Shown here piece by piece: positions 10,975 to 22,787 of a stretch of 64,000 nt of DNA. The notes below the pieces were generated by a model that saw nothing but the letters and a program-made list of their open reading frames with translations, ran no database searches and was not told the DNA's origin. The position numbers were made by a program, and so were the translations under genes. The first letter of the stretch is position 1. Every line of letters starts with the position of its first letter. Source of the stretch: Gongronella butleri (lineage: Eukaryota > Mucoromycota > Mucoromycetes > Mucorales > Cunninghamellaceae); NCBI GenBank assembly GCA_025201375.1, contig JAIWZP010000086.1, positions 1-64,000 of the forward strand. The letters run 5' to 3'.

Positions 10975-13628
10975 GCATGCGATGCGAGTGCCTTCATCGC
11001 CCCCAAACATTGCATAGAATCTTTCATTGTGTCTCCATTATTTTCAAAAATCATCATAAATCATCAAAAAATATGCCATGAAGACGCTCGTCAATCTCCA
11101 TGAAATGATATCATATCAAGGAGCACGTTGCCTTGCCACCATTCAATGGTGTGCAAAAACAAAAAGAATGCAAAGGTGGGTTTGAGCCGAGTAGTGTGTG
11201 TTTGCAAGCCTGCCGCAGTTTTGGGCAGTGCCAGTCCGCCATGGGCCGGAAGTTGAATCCTTAAACTGCGGCCGGTGGCCAGCCATGGCTAAGTGAAAAG
11301 AGGAAAGAATGTCAAAACAAACTTTAGGAACATTTTGTTTTCTGGCATTATTCCCAATTGAATTGAGCACTTGCCTCTTTTTCCCTGCCCCAACATCTGT
11401 TGTATGCCTTTTTCTTATTTTTTTTGGCTGGCCGATAAAAAGTCCTCAATACAGCATTGTGTGCAGACGCGCCTTTTTTTCACGCCAATTTGCAGCCAGC
11501 CCAAACAAATGAAAAAATGGGAAATGACGTCCTCTGAGCTGAGCCAAACTTGCTCAAAAGGTAGTAAAAATGGCATAAAAAACGGGGGATAGCTAACTTA
11601 ATTTGGAGTAAGAAACGATAAAAGAACATTTTCAACGATAAAACAGCGCGCAGCTGGACGAGGGCGCGCTGTTTTGGCATTACGTTGTAAGCCGTGTGCA
11701 AGGGCATCTCAATTTTGCGTCGGCGAGGAACGTGTGCAATGCCAGTGGCAAAAGACTCCAAGTATCGAGAAACTGTTAAAAAAAAAAGGTCGCTTTCAGT
11801 CGCGCACAGGACGTGGCCATATCTTTCGATCATGGAATATTGACGTGGCACACCTCCCTATTCCTCCCTTTCAATTTTGGGCCTGTTTGGCCACGTTTAT
11901 CTGGAGATGCTCTTTAAATGGTTTATTTTAGCAAAAATTGGGCTGTGGGTTGGCCAACCATGCACTGCAAGGCCGTGAAACTCATCGCACCGTGAAATGA
12001 CGACCCCGAAGACGCGAGTGAACCCTTTTCGTGCAGTTGCCAAGGCCCTTGAGTGCGCGCCACAAGCAAACAAAAATTTTAGCTCTTTCGAGCACTCAAA
12101 CCAACATTCGAAAAATGGGTCTGCAGAATGGCACCAAAGTTCTCCAAAAGACAAAAGGGTTAGAGAAACCACGGAAAATGACAAAAAGGAGTGGTATCCA
12201 CCTGCTGGTTGAAAAGCAATTTGCGATCTTGGCTTAAACTTTACAAGCCTTTTTCGCCATAAAAAGCCATCGATAAAGCTTCGCTGACACGTCCAGTGGC
12301 AAGGGACACGCCAGGTGGCATGGATTGATTAGGAACAGGCGCGTGTCACGCGACGTCTGACGCGGTTTATCACGCGTCGAAAAATCATAATGATTTTGAA
12401 ACCGTGTCCATCATGCCAAAAATTTACTTTTTTCAGAGATCGCCCGCATCGATGCACACTTCAAGTCGTGCTCTTTCTGATGAGATAACTCTCAAGACGC
12501 TGCGGTTAACCCTCGTCGATTTTACCTTGAGATGAAAAATCGCGTAATTTCGCGTTTTACGGCACAACCAGTCCTTGGATCCCAGGTTTTTATGTCATTT
12601 CTATCGGTGAAGTGACGTGCTTTACCATGTGGATGAATGGCGCGACGATCCGAGGACCTAAAGTTGGCCGGTTTCAAATCCTCGACTGTATGTGGGAGAG
12701 AGAAGTAAAAAGCGGGTTTTTGGATCTTTTTGTTGAAGTGCTATATAAAAACCTTTATTTGATCTTAGTTGGCGTCTCATTTACATTAACTTGCCAATAT
12801 CACTTACCGCTATGCACACGGTTTTAACAATAAATCAATCAAAAAGGACAGAACGATGGGGAAAAAGGGAAGAGGGGAAAAGAACGATGCAACTGTTCTT
12901 ATACCAGAATGAAGAGGAAAAATAAAATAAAAGATAATTGTGATAAAGTGCCCAATTCTCCATGAGAAATGTGAAAAAGTAGGGAAAAATAAAAGGAATG
13001 ACTTTGTCGTCGTTAAACAAGTGTGATGGATAAAGGGACGACAAAGTACGACAAAAAAAAAATGTAAATCTATCGAGAAGCATGATGCACAACAAGGACG
13101 CGATGCGCTCTTCATCAATTGGGCGAAAATGCGCTGAATTGGCTCATTATTCATCACTGTACCCCCAGGAAAATCCGTGAGTTTCCAACATGACGATTAT
13201 GTGCCATCCAGCGATCGCAATGACGCAAGAGTGGGCTTATTAGAACAACAAGGAGTAGAACTGTCGGCTCCAATAACTATTTTGTACCCAATCAATGAGA
13301 TTTCTGCCCAAACGACCAAAGCACCGTAAAATTGCTGTTGTCACGTTTTTCTCTGATTAAAAAGTACCTTTTCATCTCGCTTTTTGTTACACTGCACGTG
13401 AACACGTTAACAGAGACTTTTGTGGCGCGCTCGACGCCCTCCCTGCGAGAAAAGCTTTGAAATGCGATTTCTCGCTTTTCAGCTCATTTTTAACCCAAGA
13501 TGGAACGAAAAAAAATAGTACTGTATTTAGTGGATGAAAGGGGGTGATGATGATGCTAATGAGGAGAGAGAAAGTGAAGGGGGTGATGCAATGGTGGGTG
13601 AGAGGGGGGCGACGAGGAAACGAGTCAT
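10975..13628. other. Gene-free interval with family D repeat
   Basis: No convincing coding frame is present on either strand. The segment 12255-12590 is an inverted relative of 57390-57720 (family D). The remainder is AT-rich at its right end (12760-13060), with several GACGCGT-like words near 12340-12380. This is the region between the convergent IPI1 and MCM-binding protein genes. Confidence 0.6.
12255..12590 (-). repeat. Dispersed repeat family D, copy 1
   Basis: The reverse complement aligns by eye with 57390-57720. Shared phrases are GACGCGTGATAAACCGCGTC, ATCTCTGAAAAAA and AAAACGCGAAA, in the same order. No open frame is shared, so it looks like old non-coding mobile DNA. Confidence 0.75.
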
Positions 13629-15994
13629 CTACTTTTGCGCCTCGGGCGAGTCCTGTCCTTCAACGGTGCCATTGGTGGTGGTGGTGGTGGCGGCGGGCAA
13701 GCGTTGATCAATGGCGAGACACAACTGCATGGCATGGTCGTAGATGGCACGTGTAAGTGTTGTTTCGCCAAAGGACAAGGTCACGAGACGGCACAGGTTC
13801 AGGCGCGCCATCAGGTCCTCCTGGTTCGGCAGACGCGTCTTGTTTTCCGCGGCAACCTTGCGCTGGTGGACAAATTCATCTTGAATGAACTAAAAAAAGA
13901 CAAGAAACAAGAGATGAGGCTCGGCGACGTTTTTGTTTTTCCCAAGTTTCTTTTTTCTTGTATTTTTGGGCCATACCTGTGACATTTCCTCGGGGATCTC
14001 GTAAGCGCCTGCGCGGCATGCTTGAATATACATGCGGTACAGGGCCAGTTGGTCGTCGGATGGCGCGGCGTGGCTCTCCAAAGCCGAGGCGTCCATGGGA
14101 TATTTGAATTGGAGCGGCACCGTACAGTCATACTATATTTCAAAAAAATAAGAACGCCTCCCTTTTTTCCATTTTTTTTTCTCTTTCAATCTCCTCACCG
14201 GCAGAAGCGATTTGCCCGTGGACAGCGAGATAAAGGCGATATCGGTGTCAAAGTCGAATTGAGAAAAGGGAAAGGCATAAGGCAGCGATTGTTGCTGCAT
14301 GACCTTGACGAGGGCCTGCATGTTTCGGACGCCTTGGTCGCCAAGTTTGCCCTCGGTGAGGCTGGTCTCGTCGACAAGGACGTGGGTGCCGGGGACCAAT
14401 TGCAGCAATCCTGCGCGCAAATCCTCGTTTTCGCTGCGCGGAAAGAACCACGATTTGTTCAGCGTCTCCAGGGTCAATGGCAACGACACCTGGTGCAGCA
14501 CGAGGTCCTGCAAGAGCGACGCAAGTGCGCGGCTCGCGGCATTGGTCAAGGCCAGCGACGAGTCAGCCGCGGCATGGCCATTGGCCGCCACAGGCGCATC
14601 ACAGGGAACATTGGTCAGATTCAGCGAGAATTGGCCAATCTTCAAGTCATGCACATGCGTCGAGCTAAAATGAAATAAATAAAAAAAAAATAGATAAAAT
14701 TAGCAACCGACAAAAAAGATAAACTTAAAAAAAAGGATTGAATCTTTACACTTTGGACAGCAATTGCAGCAGCACGAGTTCTGCAGCGAGGTCGTCGCCA
14801 CCGAGATAAGCGGCAATGTGGTGAATGAGGGGTGTGCGGATGTCCTTGATCTGATGCTGCATGGCGTCAATTTGTGCGTGTGTAAAAGGCGAGCCACTGA
14901 CGGGGCGGAAAGTGATGGCATGGAACACGGGCTGGTCATTGAGATGGGCGAGGGGCGACTCGAGGCCATCATCGACACTAGATTGTTGCTGCTGCGCCAC
15001 GTCGTCTTCCTGAACCTGCTGCACATTGCCCATAACACCCAGCAAATCGACCATTTGGCCGACGCGCAACGTGTCCAGCGACTGGTAAAACTTGACAATG
15101 GCGGCCGTGTGTGGAGCGCCGGGCAGAGGGAACTTGTGAGCACCTTGCTGTTGCGTGTTGGACAGCGTCAGGCGTTGCAATTGCTCGCTCACATCTGGTG
15201 TAAAAAAAGAAATAAGAAAAAAAAAGAGATTATAAATAGGCACCCTCCCAATTCGATTTGGCGGATCATCCATTGGGGGGCAAAGCCCCAATCTACGTTA
15301 CCTGACGACGATGCGTTCCATGCAGTCTGGCCTGGGGGCGACACACAATACACAATGGCCCTCTCGTCCAAGTGATCCGACGCCACTTGATGTGGATCAT
15401 CCTGCTAAAAATAAAAAATATAAATAAAAAAACAAGAAAAAAAACCACACCACGCTGTCGTCAATTTCCCATGCTGCCAATTGGTGTGTCGTCGTCGTTT
15501 TTTCTTTTTACCTGCATGTGCACGGGATCATCTGTATAACGGTAGCACGAAAGATGGCCATTGTCTTGCTTTTCATACACACTGACAAACATTTCCTGCC
15601 CGAGACCCGTGTCCTGGACCATGCAGCGGAAGCGCACGAGGGACATGGCAGGCAGAGCACTCGCGGCCGTCTCATTGAGGCTAGGCACCTAAAAAAAAAA
15701 CATGCAAAAATCCGTCCTTTTAGAGAAAAACGCGTTCCAATGGCTCCCATTTTCACGCCTCTTTTACCTGTGCAAACAAGTCACTGTCAAACAGCTGATC
15801 AAAGTGAGGAGCTGGATCAAACGACGAAAGAGGCTGATTGGCACTGACGTGCGCCTCTAAAACGCAAAAAGAAAGAAAAACAAATGAGTTGTCAGTGTCA
15901 AACCATGGTTCCAATGGCTCTGTCTCTTACCAAAGAGGCTGTCAACGACAGAAAGGGGGCGCTGGATCGAGTCTTGCAAGTTGTGCTGCGTCAT
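13629..15994 (-). CDS. Mini-chromosome maintenance complex-binding protein (MCMBP / Mcb1)
   Basis: Eight exons, in coding order: 15994-15931, 15856-15768, 15688-15512, 15404-15302, 15194-14750, 14664-14199, 14132-13977 and 13889-13629, giving 586 residues against about 640 in human. MCMBP binds MCM3-7 in place of MCM2 and helps load and unload the replicative helicase in the nucleus. Family marks are VPSLNETAASALPAMSLVRF then RCMVQD near residues 52-77, and RAIVYCVSPPGQTAW in the next exon. The central part has helical segments, and TGKSLLP continues into a conserved VPLQFKYP region. The start MTQHNLQDSIQRP was chosen because it is the only ATG in phase with the next exon. It is divergent from the gene at 16271 with about 276 bp between starts, so a shared promoter is likely. 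Confidence in the family is high. Confidence 0.9.
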
Positions 15995-16270
15995 GAAAAA
16001 AAAAAGGTCAGGGAAGGGGCAAAACTTGAAAAGAGGAACAGCCGACCCTGAAATCATGAATTGGTAACACAAAAACGCCCATGGCGGACTTCTATGTTCG
16101 TGTAACCTTTCTCAAAAACATGATTTCTTCTGGGGACAAATTCATCCATGACCTATCGCCTTTCTTCTTTCACTTTCTTCTCACTTCTTCTCATTTCGGT
16201 CCACTGCCCCCCCCCCATTTTTTCATTTTTTTTTTATCCCTTTTTCGCTTATATATCCCCCCACAGCGCC

Positions 16271-17891
16271 ATGTTACCCCAGGAGGTCGATACCGGCTTG
16301 TGGTCGAACAACTCCAGTAGCGTCTCCTTGCACGACCACCGCCCCGCGTCGTTCCTCGACTCTTTGTCGGATCTGTCCGTCAAGGATATCCTCGATATGT
16401 ACAAGCACGACGCTGAGCTGCTCAAGCATATCCTGTTGGCCAAGGCCGAGGAGGACAAGGTAATGAAAAAAAAATTGGAAGAAAAAGCCCTTTTTTATTT
16501 TTTTTCAAACACGGTCCCCCTTTTTTTTGATTTTGTTCTATAGAGACGTGCTGCTGAGGAGGTCCGCCGCGCCGAAGAGGCACGACTGCACACCAAGTAT
16601 CTGGAATTGGGTTGGGGGTCGCCGCGTCGCATCAGTGATCCTTCTTTTTTTACAAACGAGTTCCTGAGCGGGTCCCTTGGTAAGATAAAAAGAAAATAGA
16701 GCAAAGAGCTTGAGAGAAAAAAGGTTTAGTGGGAGATAGTGAGAAAGAAATGCGCTCCGCTCATTCGTTTTTTTTTTTTCCTTTTTTTTTCCTTTTTTTT
16801 TTCCTTTTTTTTTTTTTTTTTTTTTAGGATCATTGGCCGTGTCGTCGTCGGATGCAGTGGGTGCTGAATGGCTGCCTATTCCCAATGGGATGGCGCCGTC
16901 GTTCTCGCCCATGGCCACGTCGACGAGCCAATTTGATCAGACGCCGCCGTCGCCGACGACGTCGTTTTACCGGCCACCGTCGCCATCGACGAATACGCCG
17001 TCGTTTGCCGACATGACGAGCGTCACGTCGTCTCCGGAACCTTCGTACGAGCCGTCCAAGTTGACGAACGAATCGACCACGTCTCTAGCGACCCTTGAAG
17101 ATCCACACCATCATCACCATTATGCGACGCTCGGCACGAGTCTTGAGGATCCCGCGATGATGCATCATGCTGCTGCGTCCGTGTCGCCGCCATCGTCGTA
17201 CATGGCGTCGGCGGCCGTGCCCATGATCCAAGAGCCGACAACGGCCAAGGAAGACACGACTTCGTCGGTTAGCGCGTCGTCGTCGTTCAAGAGCGCGTGT
17301 AAACGCACATTGTCGCGCACACGGTCGCAACGGCGGCCCGTGGTCATGACCGGCAAGAAAAAGAACAGGTCGAGCACCATGGAGCCGACGGGCGGCGTGC
17401 CCATCAATGGCATGGGAGGAAAAACATCGATTTTAACGCTTTCGTCCGCCACCGTGTCGGCCGAATCATTGCCCACGTCCACCCTCAACAGCACGACAAC
17501 GACGACAACAGCAACGCAAAAGGACGATGCGCCATTGGACCATCGAAAAGTGATGGAGGCATTGCGTGCCAAATTACGTCGCTCATCCAATCCACCCAGT
17601 GCAAAGGATCAGCAGGCTTCTTCCACCACGTCCAATCCCATCCAGTACGCCAGCCTCTGGTCCGAAGATGACCCACCCCCTCAACCTATGTCCCCGCAAG
17701 GCATGCTTCTGCTCGACTTGAAAAATCCACGCAAAGTCTTCACAAACAATACAAAGCGCACTTCGTTGAATCCGCGCGTCGCCGTCCTGCGCCGCCCGCG
17801 CCCGTTCACATCCGCACACAACCACTGCGATGCCTCAAAGGACTCGATCGCCGCAAAAGATCCCGCAAAAGATTCAATTGCCTCGAAATGA
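16271..17891 (+). CDS. Unrecognised Ser/Thr-rich protein with short helical N-terminal region
   Basis: Three exons (16271-16459, 16544-16679, 16828-17891) give 462 residues. I do not recognise the family. A charged helical segment near residues 35-85 (DLSVKDILDMYKHDAELLKH, then KAEEDKRRAAEEVRRAEEAR) looks ordered and may form a coiled coil. The rest is low-complexity Ser/Thr/Pro. It contains two basic clusters (near KRTLSRTRSQRR and KKKNR) and a short helix (DHRKVMEALRAKLRRS) that may be a binding motif. Near the end, PQGMLLLDLKNPRKVF reads as another short conserved-looking patch. No signal peptide or membrane segment is seen. A TTATATAT at 16249-16256 lies just upstream of the ATG; alternatively CCCCACAG at 16259-16266 could be a 5' UTR splice acceptor. 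A regulatory or scaffold role would be a guess. Confidence 0.7.
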
Positions 17892-18053
17892 ATTACCTCG
17901 CGGGCACTTGCAATGACCCCCAAATGTATATAGCTCCCCTCTCTCTTTTCTCTCCTTCTCCTACCCTTTGTATACCTCTCTCTATTTTTTTTTATTAGTT
18001 CTCTCTCTTTTTTTCGTCTTGAAAATATAAATGATTTATATCCTTTTGCCCAT

Positions 18054-18095
<42 letters not shown>

Positions 18096-18267
18096 CGGAG
18101 ATGGTTGCTGCGTTTTCTGGATTTTGTGTGGGGATCCAATCAATGCACGCCGATGGTTGTATGAGGTGCTTGCTCATCTTTTGCCTTTTTATGGGGATGG
18201 ACCCTCTTTTTTTCATTTTTGCGCTCTTCTTTTTTACTTTTTCCTCTATTTTTCTTTTTTCTTGCCC
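17892..18267. other. Intergenic region with long poly(A) tract
   Basis: Pyrimidine-rich DNA (CTCTCTCTTTTCTC) is followed by an A-run of about 38 bases at roughly 18055-18093. No coding frame is seen. It separates two genes on the same strand. Confidence 0.6.
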
Positions 18268-20369
18268 ATGAAGATCGTCGACAAGGTGAAACGAGCCGAG
18301 CAGCAGCGCACGGTCGCGTACTCGTTTGAATATTTCCCGCCAAAGACGGACCAGGTAAGAAAAAAGAAAGAAAAAAAGGACGAAAATGTGGGGGGTTTTT
18401 TTTACTAATTTTTATACACGACGAAACCCAGGGAGCTGCCAATCTGTTCGATCGTATTGGCCGTATGGCACAGTGGGAGCCGACGTTCATGTCGTGCACG
18501 TGGGGAGCCGGAGGATCGACAAAAGAACGCACCTTGTCCATTTGTTCGACGGCGCAAGTGGTCAATGGCGTGGAAACGCTGCTGCATCTCACCTGCACCA
18601 ACATGGACATGTCGCAGATCGATCATGTCCTCAAGGTACGCGACCAAAAAAAAAAAAAAAACAAAAGAGAGCCATTGGCCGGCGCGATGGATGCTTTTTT
18701 TTTTTGTTTTTTTGACGCGATGGACGCGTTTTTTTTTATAATATTTATTTATTTAATTTTTTTTTTTTGCGATTTAGACGGCCAAGGAGATGGGGATTCA
18801 AAATGTGCTTGCTCTGCGCGGTGATGCGCCGCGCGGACACGAATATTGGACGCCTGTGGACAATGGGTTTACGCACGCGATTGATCTTGTCAAGTACATC
18901 CGAGAGCAGTATGGCGACTATTTCTGCATCGGTGTTGCCGCGTATCCCGAGGGCCACATTGACTGCGCGTCGCGCGACCAAGATCTCGAGCATCTCAAGC
19001 AAAAAGTCGATGCCGGTGCGGATTTTATCCTGACGCAGCTGTTTTACGACGTGGACGTGTTTGTCGATTGGATCCACGAGTGCCGCGCCAAGGGTATCAC
19101 CATTCCCATTGTCCCGGGCATCATGCCCATCCCCACGTACCAGAATTTTAGACGCATGATCAATCTGTGCAACACCCACGTCCCGGACAACATCCTCACC
19201 GACATGGACGCCATCAAGGCAAGTCACGGAGCGAAAGAACAAAAAAAAAAGCGATTTAACGCGTCGCGCTTTTTTTTTCTCGTTTTTTTTCGCGTTTGCT
19301 CACTTTTTCTTAAAAATCTGTAGGCGGACGACCAAAAGGTCAAGGATTATGGCGTGGCGTTGAGTGTGCAGATGATCAAGCGGCTGCAAAAGGAGGCCGG
19401 GCTGTACAATTTCCACTTTTCGACGCTGAATTTGGAGCGATCGACCAAACTGATTTTGCAGCAATTGGGCCTGATTTCACCGGACACGCAAAAGCCCAAG
19501 CAGCAGCGGATGCCGCTGCCAGTTGTGCAGGACCTGGAGCATGCTGAAAATTGGGATGAGTTCCCCAACGGCCGCTATGGTGACGCGCGCTCGCCTGCCT
19601 TTGGCGAGGTGACGTACGCTGCGGGCCAGCGTCAGCCGACGTGGGAGGCCAGTCGCAAGTGGGGCTTCCCCAAGTCTGCCGCGGACATCACCGCGCTGTT
19701 TGAGCAGTATATCTTGGGCCAATTGGACACGTTGCCCTGGAGTGACGAGGCATTGACCATCGAGTCCGATGTGATTCGCCAAGCATTGCTGGACATCAAC
19801 CGATGCGGTTATTGGACCGTTGGCTCGCAGCCGGCCGTCAATGGCGCAAAGAGCACCGATCCCGTCCACGGATGGGGCCCAAAGGGCGGCTACGTATACC
19901 AAAAGGCCTTTTTGGAGTTCTTTGTCGCCCAGGACCAGATCACCAACCTGCTTGCGCGATGCCATCAGGACCCCTATGTCACCTACTATGCCATGAATAA
20001 CAAGGTAAAAGTTCAAAAAGCAGGGGGGGGGAGAATTGGTGAAAAATTGACGCGTTTTTCTTTTTGTTTTTTTGTGTGGTTTAGGGCGAATTCCTGACGA
20101 ATGTGCCCGACACGGATGCGCAAAACGCGGTGACGTGGGGCGTATTCCCTGGCAAGGAGATTGTCCAGCCGACGCTGATTGAGCGCGCCAATTTTGAGGC
20201 GTGGAAAGACGAGGCGTTTGATCTTTGGTTGCAATGGGAGAAGCAATACACGCCCACGAGCGCCACGGCCGAGCTGCTGCGACACCTGCGCGAATCTTGC
20301 TGGCTCGTCAACGTCGTCCACAACGATTACCAGCGGCAAAATGGCCTCTTTGACCTCATGCTATCATAG
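18268..20369 (+). CDS. Methylenetetrahydrofolate reductase
   Basis: Five phase-0 exons (18268-18354, 18432-18635, 18778-19218, 19324-20004, 20085-20369) give 565 residues, close to the ~600 of yeast Met12/Met13. The enzyme reduces 5,10-methylene-THF to 5-methyl-THF with FAD, feeding methionine synthesis in the cytosol. The N-terminal TIM-barrel shows YSFEYFPPKT with the catalytic Glu, TWGAGGST, NVLALRGDAPRG, FCIGVAAYPEGH and ADFILTQLFYDVDVF. After the DAIKADDQKVKDYG hinge comes the eukaryotic C-terminal regulatory domain (EVTYAAGQRQPTWEASRKWG, then WGVFPGKEIVQPT and the end WLVNVVHNDYQR). In animals this domain binds SAM, but that cannot be judged here. The third intron needs a GC donor (GCAAGT at 19219) to keep the frame. 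It is convergent with the HMG gene. Confidence 0.96.
19219..19323 (+). other. Non-canonical GC-AG intron in MTHFR
   Basis: The exon ends ATCAAG and is followed by GCAAGT; the acceptor is CTGTAG at 19323. Joining here reads DAIK-ADDQKVKDYG, matching the family hinge. The nearest GT, four bases downstream, would break the frame. Confidence 0.85.
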
Positions 20370-20768
20370 AACCCAAGAAAAAAACAACAATTTTAGATCA
20401 CCTTTTTCCCCCCCTTTCCATTCATCCCCCTCCGTGTTTCGTGTATTTGTTTTAGACCCGCTCGCCATTAAAAAAAAAAAGTTAATTCTCAATAGTATGG
20501 TGTTTTTTTTCAAACGCGTCAGAGGTACGAAAAAAAAAGGTACAGAGGGACGCCGGGGTTCGTATTTTTTTTTTTTATTCACAACATTGCGTTGAAATTG
20601 GAATGGTGGAGTGGGGCTAGAGATATAATGCGAGCATTGCGGGGGAAGAACTAGACGCTAAAGGGAGGTTGGCGTGAGCGTGAGAGAGAGAGCAGAGAGA
20701 GGAAGAGAACGATGGAAAGACCGAAGACGAAAGAGGTGGAGGGGGGGGGAAACAGGATATAAGACAGC
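20370..20768. other. Convergent 3' intergenic region
   Basis: This is the 3' flank of two converging genes. It contains A- and T-tracts and a purine-rich GAGAGAG stretch near 20680-20740. No gene is seen. Confidence 0.6.
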
Positions 20769-20894
20769 TTATTTCTTGCTTTCCTCCTCATAGCGCTTCT
20801 TGTCCTTGGCCGCCTTCTCATTGTACACCTAAAAGAAAAAAGGGCATGAGGATGGGGGACGACGCGTGTTTCTCGCATGGCACGCGCGTCAATT

Positions 20895-20929
<35 letters not shown>

Positions 20930-21653
20930 TTTTTGCCAGCATCACTGAGTTCACGCCACTGCTGGCCAAGAAGCTTGCCCACTTGGCCTAAGATTTTTTT
21001 TAAAAAAAAAAAAGGGGGGGAGGGGAAGGAAGGCGCGTGAGTGACCGACGATCCAATAAGGTTCAGGCTGTGAGAAATAAAAAAGGAGGCACGCTCGGCC
21101 AAAATGGGCCCGGCCCGTTGTGTTTGTGTGCGTCGTGATCACACACCGGCTCACACACACAGCCTCCCTCTCCTTCTGTTGGGCAATGCCACCACACCCG
21201 CTGCATTTTTTTTTTTTTGTTGCCATGGCTCCTCATTGCTCATTGCCCATCATGGCGCGCCGCAACGCGCCCAAAAAGACGCGTGGTGGCCACACACATA
21301 TACACTCGCAATACGCAGGAGCTCACACACACATATCCACACGCAATCCTAGCGCGCGCCACGCTCTAAAGCCTCGCCAATCTTCATCCGGCAACCTCTT
21401 CCTCACGCTTTCTTTTTCTTTTTTTTGTTCTTTTTTTTTTTTGGGCCATTTGCCTCTGTCCCGTCCCACCTCAAGCCGCGCTAACCATGGCCATGTAAAC
21501 AAAAAAAAAAATCTTACCAAAGGACACATCGGGATTGGCTTCAATCACCTTTTGGCGGTTTTCTTTGGAAAAGAACATGTAGGCAGACATGGGGCGCTTG
21601 ATGGTGGGCTTCTCGCTCTTGGTGCGGCGCTTTTCGGCAGTTGCTTTGGCCAT
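20769..21653 (-). CDS. NHP6: Non-histone chromosomal protein, NHP6-type single HMG box
   Basis: Three exons (21653-21518, 20987-20929, 20828-20769) give an 84-residue protein. Nhp6 binds and bends DNA without sequence preference and works with FACT on nucleosomes in the nucleus. The sequence has a short basic tail (MAKATAEKRRTKSEKPTIKR) and a complete HMG box. The box shows PMSAYMFFSKENR with the intercalating Met/Phe positions, NPDVSFGQVGKLLG split across the intron, and QQWRELSDAGKK, ending in YNEKAAKDKKRYEEE. Intron 1 (20988-21517) is unusually long for this window and holds CA-rich microsatellites. An in-frame alternative start is not apparent. A further 5' UTR intron is possible: on the minus strand a CCAAAG/GTAAGC donor lies near 22260 and a TTTTCCAG acceptor near 21684. 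Confidence 0.95.
21120..21350. repeat. CA-rich microsatellite tracts in NHP6 intron
   Basis: Short interrupted CACACA runs occur at about 21141-21162, 21293-21305 and 21325-21341, inside intron 1 of the HMG gene. They are imperfect and short. Confidence 0.6.
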
Positions 21654-22787
21654 GGTTTAAGAAAAAAAAAAAGGAGGATTTGCTGGAAAAAAAAAAACAA
21701 AGAGAAAGAAGGAAAAAAAAAAAGGCGTGAGTCAGGCCCGCCCCGCTTGTAATAAATAAGGTGGAGCGCGGAAGAGGGGGTTGGGGGGTGGGTGCGACCC
21801 CACCCGCGCGCTCAGCGCGGGGGAGGCGGGGGGTGAGAGAGCATTTCGCATTTTGGGTGAGTGGCCGGGCCACAAAAGACTCTTTTTTTGGCCGACCCGA
21901 GGCGATTGTGCAAAGGCGTGAACGTGTGAGGAAGGAAGGGAAGCAAAAGGGAGCGTCAAAAAAAAAAAAAAAAAAGGACAACGACGCGTTGAAAAAGAAA
22001 AAAAAATTCAGGGACAAAAGGGCCAGTGGATAATAGTGTGCGACACGCTTCATTTTTTCTTTTTTTTCTTTTTTTTTTTCTTTTGACGCGCGCGTTTGCA
22101 AGAACAAGTAACAAGATGATGACAACGACGGTCCAAGTGAGGCAAAAGAGAAGGAGAGGTGGGCAAAAAGTGCGTATATGTGTTTGGCAGAGAAAAGGGT
22201 AAAGGGCATATGGGCGGCGGGGTGGGGGTAAGCGGGGAAAAAGTAGCTAGGGCTTACCTTTGGAGAGCTGAGTAGGCAGGGGAATTTGGCGGTGAATGCG
22301 TTACAAGCTGAAGAGTTTAGAAGGGCAAAAAGTCCAGCGAGAGAATATAAAGCGAGAAAAAAGAGAAATGCGCGGAAAGGGCGAGCTGTCCCCCGCTAAA
22401 AAGGGCTGGTCCCCCCGTCTTTTGCTGTGTTTCCCCCCTTTTTGTTTTTTTTTCGCTCACACACTTTTTGGACACACACGCACACACTCACGCACACACA
22501 CACGCAACACACGCCCACTATCAAACCCAGCGCCGAATCAAAGCCAGCTCGGCACCAATCAGACCCCATTGCAAGCGGGACCTGATGTTGCATCAGGCCC
22601 TTTTTAGGCAGGCCCAGCTCCAAAAAAAAAAAAAAAAAGGAGAATTGGCCTGCTCAACGGGGGAGACTTGGTGTGAGGAAGGGGGCCGAGAAACAAAAAA
22701 AATCTCCCCCCCTCCTTTCCCCCCCAGCAAAATCTTACAGTAGAGTGTGGGAAGCTCCCAAAAAAAAAAAAAGGGCCTACTTTATTG
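21654..22787. other. Upstream region of NHP6, 3' flank of the fasciclin gene
   Basis: About 1.1 kb has no coding frame. It contains strong A/T tracts, a G-rich stretch (21770-21840), a CA microsatellite (about 22468-22516) and a possible 5' UTR intron of the HMG gene. AATAAA on the minus strand at 22781-22786, immediately after the fasciclin stop codon, is a likely polyadenylation signal. Confidence 0.6.
22781..22786 (-). terminator. Polyadenylation signal AATAAA of the fasciclin gene
   Basis: AATAAA on the minus strand begins two bases past the TGA at 22790-22788. Confidence 0.5.
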
